Assembly (NCBI RefSeq): GCF_051106095.1 | Contig: NC_135786.1 | Span: forward strand, 204,601,501-204,665,500 | DNA: 64,000 bases | From: Pogona vitticeps | Lineage: Eukaryota; Chordata; Lepidosauria; Squamata; Agamidae | Direction: 5' to 3' | In this document: positions 11,376 through 23,242 of the stretch, one piece after another | How positions within the stretch are numbered: position 1 is the stretch's first letter | How the letters are laid out: the number at the start of each line of letters is the position of its first letter | Notes under the pieces: generated by a model | Databases searched by the model: none | Told to the model about the DNA's origin: nothing | What the model saw: only the letters and a program-made list of their open reading frames with translations | Translations under genes and position numbers: made by a program

Positions 11376-11512
11376 CACTGGTTCCCAACCTTGGGTAATC
11401 CAGGTTTTCTTGGACTGCAGCTCCCAGAAACCCTGGCCAGCACAGTTGGTATTGAAGGCTTCTGGGAACTGCAGTCCAAGAACACCTGGGTTATCCAAGG
11501 TTGGAACCACTA
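11376..11512. mobile_element. Palindromic hAT-type MITE
   Basis: The two halves are inverted copies of each other: CACTGGTTCCCAACCTTGGG and TCTTGGACTGCAGCTCCCAGAA on the left, and their near reverse complements on the right. The flanks AATTAGAG (11368-11375) and AACCAGAG (11513-11520) fit an 8-bp target-site duplication with two differences, as expected for hAT. It has no coding capacity and belongs to the same family as the copy at 58645. Confidence 0.75.
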
Positions 11513-11624
11513 AACCAGAGGGAATTCCGGGTGTTATCAAAGAGATAGATCACGTTTTGGACCACTCCGTAAACAATCCAGTGAGATTTAGTTCCTTGTA
11601 GTCACATAACATATGGGGAATTGC

Positions 11625-12790
11625 TTACTTACTTTACTTTACTTTTATTAGACTTATACCCCGCCCCCCTAGACAAAGTCTACTCGGGGTGGCTTACATA
11701 GATAAAAGATAACAATAGACATACATAATAAAATCCTACAAATTATTTCTATATACATTACCAAGATGGGGAAAATTAAAGAAACAGAAAAAGAGTTAAT
11801 TGACTGGAGGGAAAACCTTTATAAAGAGCCAGGTTTTTAAATGGCTTTTAAAAATGCCTAGTGAGGGAGCCAGATGGATTTTCGTAGGGATGCTATTCCA
11901 TAGCCAAGGGGCCACTGCCCGGTTTCTTGTTCTTTTCTTCCGGGCCTCTCTCGGCATTAGGCCCCCTCAGCCGTCCCTGCTGGCTTTGTCGAGTGATTCG
12001 GGTAGACCTGGGTGGGAGAAGATGATCTTCCAAGTATCGAGGTCCCAAACTGTTTAGGACTTTATACGTCATTATTAGCACTTTGAAATCAATGCGAAAA
12101 CGAATGGGCAACCAGTGCAAAGCAGCCAAGGTGGGGGAGATATGCTGATATTTTCTCACATCAGTCAGAAGCCTGGCTGCTGCATTTTGCACCATTCGAA
12201 GTTTCCGCATCAATCTCAAAGGCAGCCCCACATAGAGTGCCTTACAACGGTCTAGTCTCGATATTATGAGCGTGTGGACAAGAGTAGTGAGGGCCCCCCC
12301 TCAAGATATGGTTGCAGCTGAGCAATCCGCCATAGATGAAAATAGGCAGAAAGGGCCATGGACACCACCTGGGTTTCCATGGTAAGCGCCGGGTCCAGAT
12401 GTATCCCCAAGCTGCGAACCTCGCTCTTTGTGTGAGGGTCATCCCCCAAAAGAAAGGGAGTCACCAAGACCGCCGATGGAAGGACCACCCACCCTCAAGG
12501 CCTCCATCTTATCTGGGTTCTGCCTCAACCCATTCATCTGCATCCATTTCAGTACAGTCTCCAGGCAGTGCTGAAGGGACAGAACGGCATCCACTGAAGT
12601 CGGTGAGAAGGAGATGTAGAGCTGCGTGTCATCAGCATACTGATGGCACGACGCCCCACACCCCCTGATGACCCCTCCCAGTGGCCTTATATAGATATTA
12701 AACAGCATTGGGGAGATGATCGACCCCTGTGGGACCCCACAATTGCGACCATAATCCATGTCCAACCTTGACCTTTTTGGTCCAGCTGTA
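11625..12790 (-). mobile_element. L2-like LINE, 5'-truncated
   Basis: On the minus strand this copy encodes the second half of a reverse transcriptase: VPQGSIISPMLFNIYI, HQYADDTQLYISF with the catalytic YADD, then LKWMQMNGLRQNPDKMEAL. Further on comes the C-terminal VQNAAARLL and LAALHWLPIRFRIDFKVL. The parts lie in different frames (12439-12765, 12264-12488, 11893-12231), so it has at least two frame disruptions. The low-coordinate end has the usual tail region (ACTTATACCCCGCCCCCCTAG) and a short TTAC/TTTA tract. It is a different, older lineage from the LINE at 4041. Confidence 0.8.
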
Positions 12791-13700
12791 GTGCTACTAC
12801 TTTAGGGGGGCAGAATGAAAAAAATCCCCCAATAGAGAAATTGCTCCCTGCAAAGGAACTCTTTTTGATAGGATTGGATGTGCACCTTTCCAGCCATCTG
12901 ATTATACTCTCTGTAATGGAGGTTCCCACATCACAGTCCACTTGTCTGTGAACTTCCTTCAGGCAGTCAAAAGAAAGCTGTAGAACAGTCATCACTATAT
13001 GGTTTTTGTTTTCTTATAAAACAGATCAAAACTTCTTTGATGAGGGCAAGAGATTATAAGATTCTGTCCCTATGTAGGAGTAAACATTAAGGGAAATGAC
13101 AGTGGGCATTTTAGGCTAAGGTGCATCAAAGCCATGAAGAAGCAAAAGAGGTGTTGCCATATCCAGTTGAGGATGAAACCAGACCATGATAGGCAGACCG
13201 AGGGTGAACTGTAAATGGAGCCTGAGTCCATGGTGGGCAGAGGTAGAGCTTTTAGCAGGCAAACTATGGACAAAAAATTCTGGAATGCAACTTACGTCAG
13301 ACTGAATTTCCTGAATTTGTAAGCTTCATATTAAAGCTGTTAGCAAGACTGGGTTGGAAAATCCCCTCAGTATAGGGTGGGTTCTAGACGTAAGCCTACT
13401 TAGATTGGTCCCACTGAAATCAGTCTGATTTCAGGGTGAACTTACTTTAATAAATTTGTCTGCAGGAAGCTGAGCAGCTTCTGGAAACACCCCTGTTAAC
13501 AATTTTAAAACTTACCCTATACAGTATCTTGTGATGTTTCAGAATCTGAAAGAACATTAGGGCCAAGGTGAAGATATTCTCAAATTTCTATCAAGAAAAT
13601 GGACAGGAAAGGCTTACAGGAAGTGCAACAGGCTGAAGCTCCTGGAACAGAATGTCTGCTGCAGAAGAAATGTAGAGGCCTAGATAGCTTTTTGAGCTTT
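12791..13700. other. No gene recognised
   Basis: Immediately upstream of the truncated LINE the sequence becomes unassigned. I see no further LINE motif, terminal repeat or long frame. Confidence 0.35.
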
Positions 13701-13704
13701 TAAA

Positions 13705-13860
13705 GTGTAGTGGATGGTGTCAGACTAGGACTCAGGAGACCTGGATTTACATCCTGGCTTGGCCACCAGAACTATCTGGAGGGTGGCCATGGTAGACCAC
13801 TACTCGAACATCTCCCATACCTTGGAAACCCTGTTAGGGTCCTGATAGGTCCAAATATGC
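13705..13860 (+). mobile_element. Diverged tRNA-derived SINE
   Basis: GACTCAGGAGACCTGGATTT near 13729 parallels ACTTAGGAGACCTGGGTTC in the SINE at 3622, and TTGGAAACCCTGTTAGGGTC near 13822 parallels its AAAACCCTATTAGGGTTA. The B box is decayed and the tail beyond GGGTCCTGATAGGTCC is lost. It is an older copy of the same SINE family. Confidence 0.5.
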
Positions 13861-15040
13861 AGACTACAGAGCCTTCATTGTTTCATCTTGATGTGTTTTC
13901 CACTTTGAATTTTGCTTTTATGACTGGATTGATTAGTTCATCTTCATAGCAAGAATTTTAACCATAGCAAAATAAAGCCAGCACTACCATTTCTGAAGAA
14001 GCCCCTTTCACTCAGAAACCTATAAATGATAAGTGAGGGAATTGCTTTCCTAGTTAGAAATTAAGCACTAATCAAAAAGTCATGTACAACTCAACCAGAA
14101 TGCCCGGGTTAATAGCTTTTCTCTTGTGTGAAATGTCGTCACATCCTGAATGACAAGTTGTCAATAGGCTTTTGGTGCTACATCTCATCCAACAGAAGAC
14201 TGAAAGCACTGAATTTTCAGTGGGGACAAGGTTATGATGCCATTTACTGAGACTGTTTTTAATCAACAAGCCATTTCAGCCAATAAATATATAACCTATA
14301 GGGGATTCCACTATGTTTCCTTCTTTTTTCTTACAAAATGTCTTGCTATATCAAAAAACACTTCCAAAAGTACCTGCCTTCATATGGAGGAATTCAGTAT
14401 GCATATTGTATTTTATAAAGAACCAACAGGTTTCTAAAGACCAACATACTGAATTGTGGAAGTCAAACACATGCTGTTCACAAGACAACCTTTAACAAAT
14501 GAACATTACACCACAGAATATCAGGCCTATGACTCAAAGGCTCAGAGCAAAAACTGGATTTTGAGGAAATATGATGGCTGTGAATCAAATAATAAGCAAT
14601 AGTGTTGTATGTTTTTTTCCCAGAGCCATACCAAACAATGATGACTGCTGCAGGAGCAAGAACTACCTCTGTCTTTGTTCCATACTTTCTATGATTTCTG
14701 AGAAGCTTGATTAGGATGTGAGGAATAAATATGACGCGCTCCTGGTTGCTATCTTTCCAATGAACAGAAATGTTTTCCATTTATTGTGTTTCCCCTTGAG
14801 GGACATTTTGTAACTTGATTCTGACCAGCAATGCCTACTTGTAATATAATTAACTGTGTCTACATTTTAAAAAAAACTGCTATGTTTCTTTTTTCTAAAC
14901 AGGAGACAAAGTTAATAAACAACGTTGCTTTTTCAGTGACACAGAACCTTAATCACTATCAGCAAATACTTGTTTCTGAGCCTGTTACTGCCTTAATACC
15001 CTTCATCTGGCTGTCCCTGTGCTTTGAATAATTCTTCTCT
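13861..15040. other. No gene recognised
   Basis: AT-rich DNA with only short frames of no recognisable family. No transposon ends were found. Confidence 0.35.
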
Positions 15041-15044
15041 TCTA

Positions 15045-15290
15045 CTTGTTGTTGTTGTTCTTTTTTAGTCATTAAGTCCTGTCTGACTCTTTGTGACCCC
15101 ATGGACCACAACACTACAGGCCCTCCTGTATTCCACTGCCTCCCAGAGTTTGGTCGAAGTCACGTTGGTAGCTTCAATGACAGTGTCTATCCATCTCATC
15201 CTCTATTGTCCCTCTTGCCTTCACACTTTCCCAACATCAAGGTCTTTTCCAGGGAGTCTTCTCTTCTCATCAGATGGCTAAAGTATTGGC
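15045..15290 (-). mobile_element. BovB LINE, 3' end only
   Basis: Read on the minus strand, this is the same C-terminal segment as at 8459, from CCATCTGATGAGAAGAGAAG to AAAGAGTCAGACAGGACTTAATGAC, with a GTT/AAC-rich tail at its low-coordinate end. It is truncated to about 245 bases. It lies head-to-head with the plus-strand copy beginning near 15345, about 55 bases away. Confidence 0.8.
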
Positions 15291-15344
15291 ATGTGCCAGC
15301 GACGCTGCATAGTCCCCAAACTTAATCTCCTTTCTCTACCCATT

Positions 15345-16300
15345 AGATTGGCCTTGGATCGTCCAATTGAATCTCTGGGAAAGGAGTACGACAAGGCTGT
15401 ATATTGTCCCCCTGCTTATTCAACTTGTATGCAGAATACATCATGCGAAAGGCTGGACTGGAGGAATCCCAAACCGGAATCAAGATTGCCGGAAGAAATA
15501 TCAACAACCTCAGATATGCAGATGATACCACTCTGATGGCAGAAAGTGAGGAGGAATTAAGGAACCTTGTAATGAGGGTGAAAGAGGAGAGTGCAAAAAA
15601 ACGGTCTGAAGCTCAACATCAAAAAAACTAAGATCATGGCCATTGGTCCCATCGCCTCCAGGCAAATAGAAGGGGAAGATATGGAGGCAGTGACAGATTT
15701 TACTTTCTTGGTCTTCCTGATGACTGCAGATGGAGACAGCAGCCACGAAATTAAAAGAAGCCTGCTTCTTGGGAGGAAAGCGATGACAAACCTAGACAGC
15801 ATCTTAAAAAGCAGAGACATCACCTTGCCAACAAAGGTCCACATAGTCAAAGCTATGGTTTTCCCTGTAGTGATGTATGGAAGTGAGAGCAGGACCATAA
15901 AGAAAGCTGACCGCCGAAGAATTAATGCTTTTGAATTGTGGTGCTGGAGGAGGCTCTTGAGAGTCCCCTGGACTGCAAGGAGAACAAACCTATCTATTCT
16001 AAAAGAAATCAACCCTGAGTGCTCACTGGAAGGACAGATCCTGAAGCTGAGGCTCCAGGACTTTGGCCATCTCATGAGAAGACAATACTCCCTGGAAAAG
16101 ACCTTGATGTTAGGAAAGTGTGAAGGCAGGAGGAGAAGGGGATGACAGAGGATGAGATGGCTGGACAATGTCATCGAAGCTACTAGAATGAATTTGACAC
16201 AACTCTGGGAGGCAGTGGAAGATAGGAGGACCTGCCGTGCTCTGGTCCATAGGGTCATGAAGAGTCGGACACGACTAAATGACTAAACAACGACGATTTA
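15345..16300 (+). mobile_element. BovB LINE, 3' third
   Basis: The translation shows GVRQGC, SPCLFNLYAEYIMRKAGLEE and NINNLRYADDTTLMAESEEE, the last with the catalytic YADD. A second frame (15591-16145) carries LNIKKTKIMAIGPI, EIKRSLLLGRKAMTNL, FELWCWRRLLRVPWTARRTN and FGHLMRRQYSLEKT. The order matches BovB, from RT palm through thumb to C-terminus. There is a frame change near 15590-15600 and a stop at about 16143, so it is dead. The DNA ends AGTCGGACACGACTAAATGAC at about 16290. The 5' truncation point is not exact. Confidence 0.9.
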
Positions 16301-16879
16301 TCTATATATTAATTGACAGTTGAGAGGAATTCTATTATAATTAAACTGATTTTTTTTTGAGGCCATATCTGTTACTGATAACCCCAGAAGAGTCATAAGG
16401 AAATAATAATCATAATCATAATAACCACAACAATAACGATAATAATACTGAACTTTACCCTCTAATAACGTATTATGAATTACATAATCAGCTGATACCC
16501 ATGACTTTCATCAATTTACATTGCCATTAATTAAATATACAACACACCCAACAGGGTACTTAATTATTCTGTCACTATTTCTTAACTTATCTAAACCTCT
16601 CAATTAATTCTACTTATCTAATAAATCCTTAACCAATGCGTCTAGCTTGACATGCTTTGAATTATTATAGTGTGTTTCTTTATATAATATTTCTTTAAAG
16701 GAAACCCTAGACAGCAAGCTATTTGTACCTAATGAATTTCCGCTCCCCTTACATAGGGTAAATCCAATTAGAACTAAACAGCCCACAACTTCATGAACCC
16801 AAAACCGAAAGTAATTCAAACAGCCTGCAAAATAAACCTATAATTCCCCTGTCTCCAAGGCAGGACGCTACCAGCCAAC
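16301..16879. other. AT-rich stretch between BovB and Ngaro-like fragment
   Basis: Contains AAT/ACC-rich low-complexity DNA around 16395-16450 and no gene. Part of it may belong to the Ngaro-like fragment that follows, but I cannot align it with copy B. Confidence 0.3.
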
Positions 16880-17770
16880 CTCCCTCTCTCCCAAACCCTT
16901 TAAGACACAAAAAAAGCAGACAGGATGTACTACAATGGGGGGGGGAGAAATCAATAACGGGGGGCTTAAGCAAAGTACAAAACAGTGCTCGAAACTCCCC
17001 AACCTCCCCAAAGAAGCGACGCCACTGCCAGCCCCAAGCTACAGCCACCAACTATCCTGGTAAACAGTGCTACTAATTGCGATGTAACCCGAGTGGGGTG
17101 AGCGGACGCCTCGCTTACTCATCCTCCCGGCCTCTGTCCCACTCAATACCCCCGACAGAAGGAGGGGGAAGCCCAGAAAAACCGCTCCCTCCCTCCCTCC
17201 CTCCCTCCCTCCCTCCCTCCCTCCCTCCCTTCCTTCCTTCCTTCCTTCCTTCCTTCCTTCCTTCCTTCCTTCCTTCCTTCCTTCCTTCCTTCCTTCCTTC
17301 CTTCCTTCCTTCCTTCCTTCTTTCTTTCTTTCTTTCTTTCATTTTTTTTGAAAAAGAACTGAGTCGCTATGTAGGGAGGAGGGGAGGTAACAAGACTGAG
17401 TTGATGACTCTCGGCAAGTGGTGGGCGCGCCCGCCCGCCGCGTGCTACCCTAGTCACCCTCCTTATTCAACTATCGCCTCCCAGTCCCAATCCAAAATTA
17501 AAACTATACAGTCCCCCACAACCACTGGACCAAATTAATAAGAAACAGGGAGGGAGCTCAAGGCTACCCCCCCCAAACCATTGTCCAAGGCCAAATCCAT
17601 CTTTCTCTCTCTGTGCCAGAAGCGAAAGAGGGCAAGCAACGGGCCGGCGTCTACGCACCTGCCAATGCTCCAAGTCACATGGCCCATTTGCTTACCTCTT
17701 CTGAAGCCGGGGGAGCAAAAGCAGCCACGCAGATCGAGGGCGCGAACGCACCCCTCCTGCATGCGAAACC
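16880..17770 (-). mobile_element. Ngaro-like retroelement, 5'-end fragment (copy C)
   Basis: This segment aligns through most of its length with the 5' region of copy B at about 38510-39290. Shared phrases include GAAGCGACGCCACTGCCAGC, GGGGAAGCCCAGAAAAAC, ACAGGGAGGGAGCTC and GGCTACCCCCC. No gag, RT or recombinase part is present. It holds a long CCCT then CCTT microsatellite at about 17190-17340 that the other copies lack. It is a fossil fragment, more diverged than copy B's repeats, and it abuts a minus-strand BovB at about 17775. Confidence 0.65.
17190..17340. repeat. (CCCT)n/(CCTT)n/(CTTT)n microsatellite
   Basis: A continuous pyrimidine tract grading from CCCT through CCTT to CTTT units. 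It generates spurious proline/serine- and arginine/lysine-rich frames on the two strands. Confidence 0.95.
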
Positions 17771-17776
17771 TTCTCG

Positions 17777-19740
17777 GTCCACATACTGCTGAAGCCTGCC
17801 TCGAAGGATTTTGAGCATTTAAGCATAACCTTGCTAGTGTGTGAAATGAGTGCAATTGTACGGTAGTTGGAGCATTCTTTGGCACTGCTGTTCTTTGGGA
17901 TTGGGATGTAGACTGATCTTTTCCAGTCCTCTGGCGACTGTTAAGTTTTCCAAACTTGCTGGCATATTGAGTGTAGTACCTTAACAGCATCATATTTTAA
18001 GATTTTAAATAGTTCAGCTGGAATGCCATCACCTCCACTGGCCTTGTTTTTAGACATGCTTTCTAAGGCCCATTTGACTTAGCTCTCCAGGATGTCTGGC
18101 TCAAGGTCAGCAACCACACTATCTGGGTTGTCCGGGATATCCAGATCTTTCTAACTCCTCTGTGCATTCTTGCCATCTTTTCTTGATTTCTTCTGCTTCT
18201 GCTAGGTCTCTACCATTATTGTCCTTTATCATGTCCATCTTTGCACAAAATGTTCCTTTAACATCTCCAGTTTTCTTGAACAGATCTCTGTTTTTTCTCT
18301 TTCTATTATTTTCCTCTATATCTTTGCACTGTTCCTTTAAGAAGGCCCTCTTGTCTCTCCTTGCTATTTTTTGGAAGTCTGCATTCCATTAGATAGTACT
18401 TTCCCTATCTCCTTTGCATTTTGTTTCCCTTCTCTTCTCTGCTACTGTATTTGTAAGGCCTTGTTGGACAGTCACTTTGCTTTCTTGCATTTCCTTTTCT
18501 TTGGGATGGTTTTTGTTGCTGCCTCCTGTACAATGTTATAAGCCTCCATCCATAGTTCTTCAGGCACTCTGTCCACCAAATCGAGTTCCTTAAATCTGTT
18601 CTTCACTTCCACTATGTAGTCATAAGGGATTTGGTTCAGATTATAACTGGTTTTTCCTACTTCCTTCAGTTTAAGCTTGAATTTTGCTATAAGAAGCTGA
18701 TCAGAGCCACAATCAGCTCCTGGTCTTGTTTTTGCTGACTGTATAGAACTTCATCTTTGGCTGCAGAGAACATAATCAATCTGATTTCAGTATTGCCCAT
18801 CTGGTGATGTCCATGTGTAGAGTCATCTCTTGTGTTGTTGGAAAAGAGTATTTGTGATTATCAGCTTGTTCTCTTGACAAAACTCTATTAGCCTTTGCCC
18901 TGCTTTGTTTTGAACTCCAAGGCCAAACTTTCCTGTTGTTCCTTTTATCTCTTGACTCCCTACTTTATCATTCCAATCCCCTATAAGGAAAAGAACATCT
19001 TTCTTTGATGTCACTTCTACAATGTGTTATAAGTCTTCATAAAATTGGTCAATTTCAGCCTCTTCAGCATCGGTGGTTGGTGCATAAACCTGGGTTATTG
19101 TGATGTTGAAAGGTCTGCCTTGGATTCATATTGAAATCATTCTGTCATATTTGAGATTGTATCCCAGTACAGCTTTTCCCACTCTTTTGTTGACTATGAG
19201 GGCTACTCTATTTCTTCTATGGGATTCTTGCCCACAGTAGTAGATATGATAATCATCTGAATTGAATTTGCCCATTCCTGCATATTATAGTTCACTCATG
19301 CCCAGGATGTCAATGTTTATTCCTGCCATCTCCTGTTTGACCATATCCAACTTACCAAGGTTCATAGATTTTACATTCCAGGTTCCTATGCAGTATTTTT
19401 CTTTTCAGCATCAGATTTTCCTTTCACTTCCAGGTGTGTCCGCAGCTGAGAATCCTTTCGGCTTTGGCCCAACTACTTCATTAGATCTGGAGCTACTTGT
19501 ACTTGTCCTCCACACTTCCTCAGTATCATGTTGGACACCTTCTGACCTGAGGGGCTCATCTTCCAGTGTCATATCTTTTAGCCTTTTGTTTCTGTCCATG
19601 GAGTTTTCTTGGCAAAGATACTGGAGTGGCTTGCCAGTTCCTGCTCCAGGTGGATCGCATTTAGTCAGAACTCTCCACTATGACCTGTGCATCTTGGGTG
19701 TCCCTGCGTGGCATAGCCCATAGCTTCTCTGAATTACTCG
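17777..19740 (-). mobile_element. BovB LINE, endonuclease and early RT part
   Basis: Read on the minus strand from the high end: the N-terminal KRLKDMTLEDEPLRSEGVQ near 19600, then the endonuclease phrase KKDVLFLIGDWNDKVGSQEI with KFGLGVQNKAGQRLIEFCQE and NTLFQQHKR (18823-19014). The linker and early RT follow down to MLKILRGRLQQYVDRE at about 17780. Many frame breaks separate these pieces, so it is an old copy. The later RT and 3' end are not contiguous here. It stops where the Ngaro-like fragment C begins, so either fragment C interrupted it or a rearrangement brought them together. Confidence 0.85.
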
Positions 19741-21050
19741 AGCCCTTTGCCATGACAAGGCAGCAATCCATGAAGGGGTACCTTTGCTAACAGTTTGTTT
19801 TCTTCATTCACTTGTGTATAGCCACCTAGCCACACTGAAATACTCTCTGTTGTAGCAAGGGCATTGTGACTTCTATATCCAACACATTTAGAGATGTGAA
19901 AAATTAGCTCTGTGAGGTCCACCAAATAACTTGCTTCCTAACATATTCAGATAGAGATCTATTTCTGAAATCATCCATCAGGCATATCTACACCGGGTTG
20001 ACCCAAGATATTTGGTGCCTGACATGAAGTACAAAAGCAGTGCACTTCCATTCTACTTACAGCAATTGGTGATGAAGGTAGCAAACTAAATTTCGGTAAA
20101 AACAGGCCAGGCCATATGGAACAAGACTACACATCTTCTGCCCCCGCCCTACATTATTCATGATCTGTTGCCTGTGGGGACCACCCTATGTCTAATAAGA
20201 GGTTTGTAAATATCTCTTTGGCACCAGACGAAGGTGTTCCAGCAGTTTGCTCTGTTATGAAGCTTTAAAAACAGAAAAGCTCACTAGATCTTGTTCAGTA
20301 CTACCTGGTAGCCCTGTTGATGGATCATTCTATTGGCTTATTACTTTCAGGTTCTCCTATAATTACTGTACAACCTAGATATAGATTTTCTGTACAAACA
20401 AACAATGTACACAACCCTGCCTGGAAAGTCCTGAGTCATCTGAGACAGACAATGCATCTACACTACACAGTTATAGAAGTTCAATACCACTGTAATTGTC
20501 ATGGCACCATTCTGCATGCAAGCTTTGGCTTTGTACATTTCTTGAGGTACTTAGAAGGCTCTGCTAGAGAACTCTAGTGTACTTCCCTTTACTATAGCAC
20601 TAGAGTTTTGTAGCACAGAATCTTAAGTACCCCATCAGACTACAAAGCCTGGATTCCATAGGATGCAGCCATGGCCTCTTAAAATGTCCAAATGACTAAA
20701 TTCTTCTTCGTGATATGTTCATCAGTCAAGAGTCTGCCCAGCAGAGTTAAGATATAAGAATACCTTTGGAAATTGCAGTGTCAGCCATTTATTTGGGCTG
20801 CTATCCAAAGACTTTTGTGCAGTAGCGTTCAAAACATGAAACTCCTTCCCTCAAATACCTTGCTTTTTCTCTTCCAGGAAACAGACAAAGTCGGGGATGA
20901 TTTTATTCTTTTTTTAAATTTTTGTTTAAATGGAATTCTAGTTATCAACAAATCATTTGATCTGATCTTCAGTTTTTTAACTGCTTATTTTTTTATTGCA
21001 CTTATCATTCTTGTCTTATCTTGGTCAGGCATCTAGAGACTCAAGCAAAA
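19741..21050. other. No gene recognised
   Basis: The first ~200 bases may still be BovB 5' sequence. Beyond that I find no domain, terminal repeat or tandem array. Confidence 0.35.
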
Positions 21051-21052
21051 AA

Positions 21053-21269
21053 TGGGGTATAAATTCCTATGGTAAAGATTATGAGACCCCTTAAAACAGG
21101 GGTCAGGGAACTGTTTTACCTTTTCCCCCCCCAAAAATTTTTTTTTTATATAAGCCAACATTACCCCCTTGATTTGAAAGGATACAGTATTTGATGAAGC
21201 CACCCTTTCCCCCCGCTTTAATTCAAATTAAGGGGTCTCATAACCTTTACCATAAGAATTTATACCCCA
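21053..21269. repeat. Inverted repeat with 42-bp arms
   Basis: The left arm (21053-21094) begins TGGGGTATAAATTCC and the right arm (21228-21269) is its reverse complement with two differences in 42 positions. The 133-bp spacer includes C-rich and T-rich runs. It could be the ends of a small DNA transposon, but no clear target duplication is seen. Confidence 0.7.
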
Positions 21270-21301
21270 GCCTTGCCTGTTCTTTTCATAGTTTTGAGTC
21301 A

Positions 21302-21345
<44 letters not shown>

Positions 21346-21431
21346 AACACACATCCACCCACCCTCCTCCACCCTTTTTTCCTGCCTTAATTCAAGCTTT
21401 GCCTGTTCCTTTTTTCATAGTTTTGAGTCAG

Positions 21432-21473
<42 letters not shown>

Positions 21474-21557
21474 ATCAACCCACCCTCGCTCCTTCCCTCC
21501 ACCCTTTTTTTCCTGCCTTAATTCAAGCCTTGCCTGTTCCTTTTTTCATAGTTTTAT
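21268..21557. repeat. Tandem duplication with CT/CA microsatellites
   Basis: A unit of about 126-131 bases, starting at TTGCCTGTTC (21273, 21399, 21530), is present about 2.3 times. Each unit contains TTTTGAGTCAGTCTCTC, a (CT)n then (CA)n tract, and CCACCCTTTTTTCCTGCC. The CT tract is longer in the first unit. Confidence 0.85.
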
Positions 21558-23242
21558 TTTTAATTTTTTAATTTGATTTATATCCCACCCATCTGGTATA
21601 TTCTACCAGTGCTGTGCTCATTACCCCCAGGATTTTCACTTTTACCCCATTTGGGGTAATTTATCTCTGTTCCCCGACCACCACCTTAAAATTTCAGTAG
21701 AGTTTCTGTGACATCATATCTAAATAATAACTGAAGTGTTATTTAACAAGAAAACACAATATATATTTTTTATTTTTATATTTTGTAAGGGTTATGGGCA
21801 TAAAACTCTGGAGGAATTATATCTCTACTGGTCCCAGTGGTGGGTGCACTAATGTTAGTGTTTGTTTGTTTGACTTGTTTTAAGTATTTAAAATATGTGT
21901 ATTTTTCTGTTTTTCCTTATATTGTGTTTGCATATTATAATGTTAATTAAAATATTAATTTTTCTTTAGAAAGTTTATTTTCTGGGTCTTGAAAGTGCAG
22001 TGAATGTTGAAGTGGTTGAGGTTTCTAGATAAGGTGGGATATTATCTGTGTGCACTCAGCCTGCCTCTTTCTCTGTCTCTCTTTCCATTCAGCATATAAG
22101 TGGTCCACCTCAGCTTTTCAGGGCCATCTTTATAGTTTCAGTGTGCCTCAAGCAAGAGGAGATAACAGCAAACCAAACAGGGTCAGAGTTAGCGTAACAG
22201 AGATTTTTGGAATCAAAAATGAAGCTTGAACACTTCGGTTCAGAGGAGAGGTGTTAGGAGAGGAACCTCTCTGTGTCACAGTGTTTGGCAGTGAGGTTAT
22301 TAACATCACTGATGTGTCATGTGTAGTAAAGCCAGAGGCACAAAACTGTGTCTGCATGGGCAGCACCGGCAGACATTTTACATTTAAAGAGACAGAAGTG
22401 ACTTTTTGTGGAAGACAAATGAGCTCAAAGAACACTTGCCCCTATCTGTGCCCCTTCCATTTGGTGTCCCATGTGGACACTTGTTTAGAGTTCCCCTAAG
22501 GCTGACCCTGCAGCTAAAGTATGTACAGAACAAGATTGTCTACTGTATGAGAAAGAGGACCAGAGGGTTCAGGCCCCTAATCGACAATGACATTTCTGTT
22601 TCCTGACACTGCAGAATGAAGAACAGGGGGGTCATGCAACCTAGCAGCCTCAAATACAAACCTGCCAATTAAGAAAAAAAAACTTATAGTTAGAATGAGT
22701 GCCACAAGACAAGAGGCACAAACACATATTAAAATTGGAACGGGGGCACTTTTAGAGATGAGTTAGAAAAATAAGCAAAATACATCTGTGTGAGGAAATG
22801 CTTGTAAACAGAATTCACTGATTTAAAGGACAACCTTGGCAAGTTAATTGTTTAGGTTGAATAGATTGGGTCTGAGGCATGAACTGCAAAACATGCTAAA
22901 TGTTAATAGAGGATAACACTGTCAATGTTTTTTTAATTGCTTAGATGCATTAATTAATGGTTTCACATTTATTGCCTTTCAAACCTAGTGGATAACTATG
23001 TGGATCCCATTTACTTTTGCTGCACAAACTTCCTAATACATTTTTTTCTGAATTTTCTGTTGAGTCTTAGTTTTTTAAAAAAACTATTTTAAAATAAAAG
23101 CTCAAATCTTCACCACTCACCCACAAAACCATTTAACTAATATTTGGTTTGCAATACAAACAATGGTTTTTCCCCCCAGGTGACATTACTATGTAAGAAG
23201 ACTAGAAATGTGATGAGCATGCCCATGGCTTTTCTGTCATGG
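21558..23242. other. No gene recognised; short LINE-tail remnant at its start
   Basis: GATTTATATCCCACCCATCTGG at 21576 resembles the minus-strand end of an L2-like LINE. The rest, including an open frame of about 80 codons at 22251-22499, shows no family features. Confidence 0.35.

Noticed and set aside
15045-16300. One BovB insertion inverted by twin priming
   Set aside because: Both pieces contain the 3' terminus, which twin priming of a single copy cannot give.
17077-17538. A 153-codon proline/serine/leucine-rich frame and a lysine/arginine/glutamate-rich one opposite
   Set aside because: Both are produced by the CCCT/CCTT/CTTT tract inside the Ngaro-like fragment.
22251-22499. Possible small secreted protein
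   Set aside because: The frame has several cysteines but no signal peptide, splice-supported context or recognisable family.
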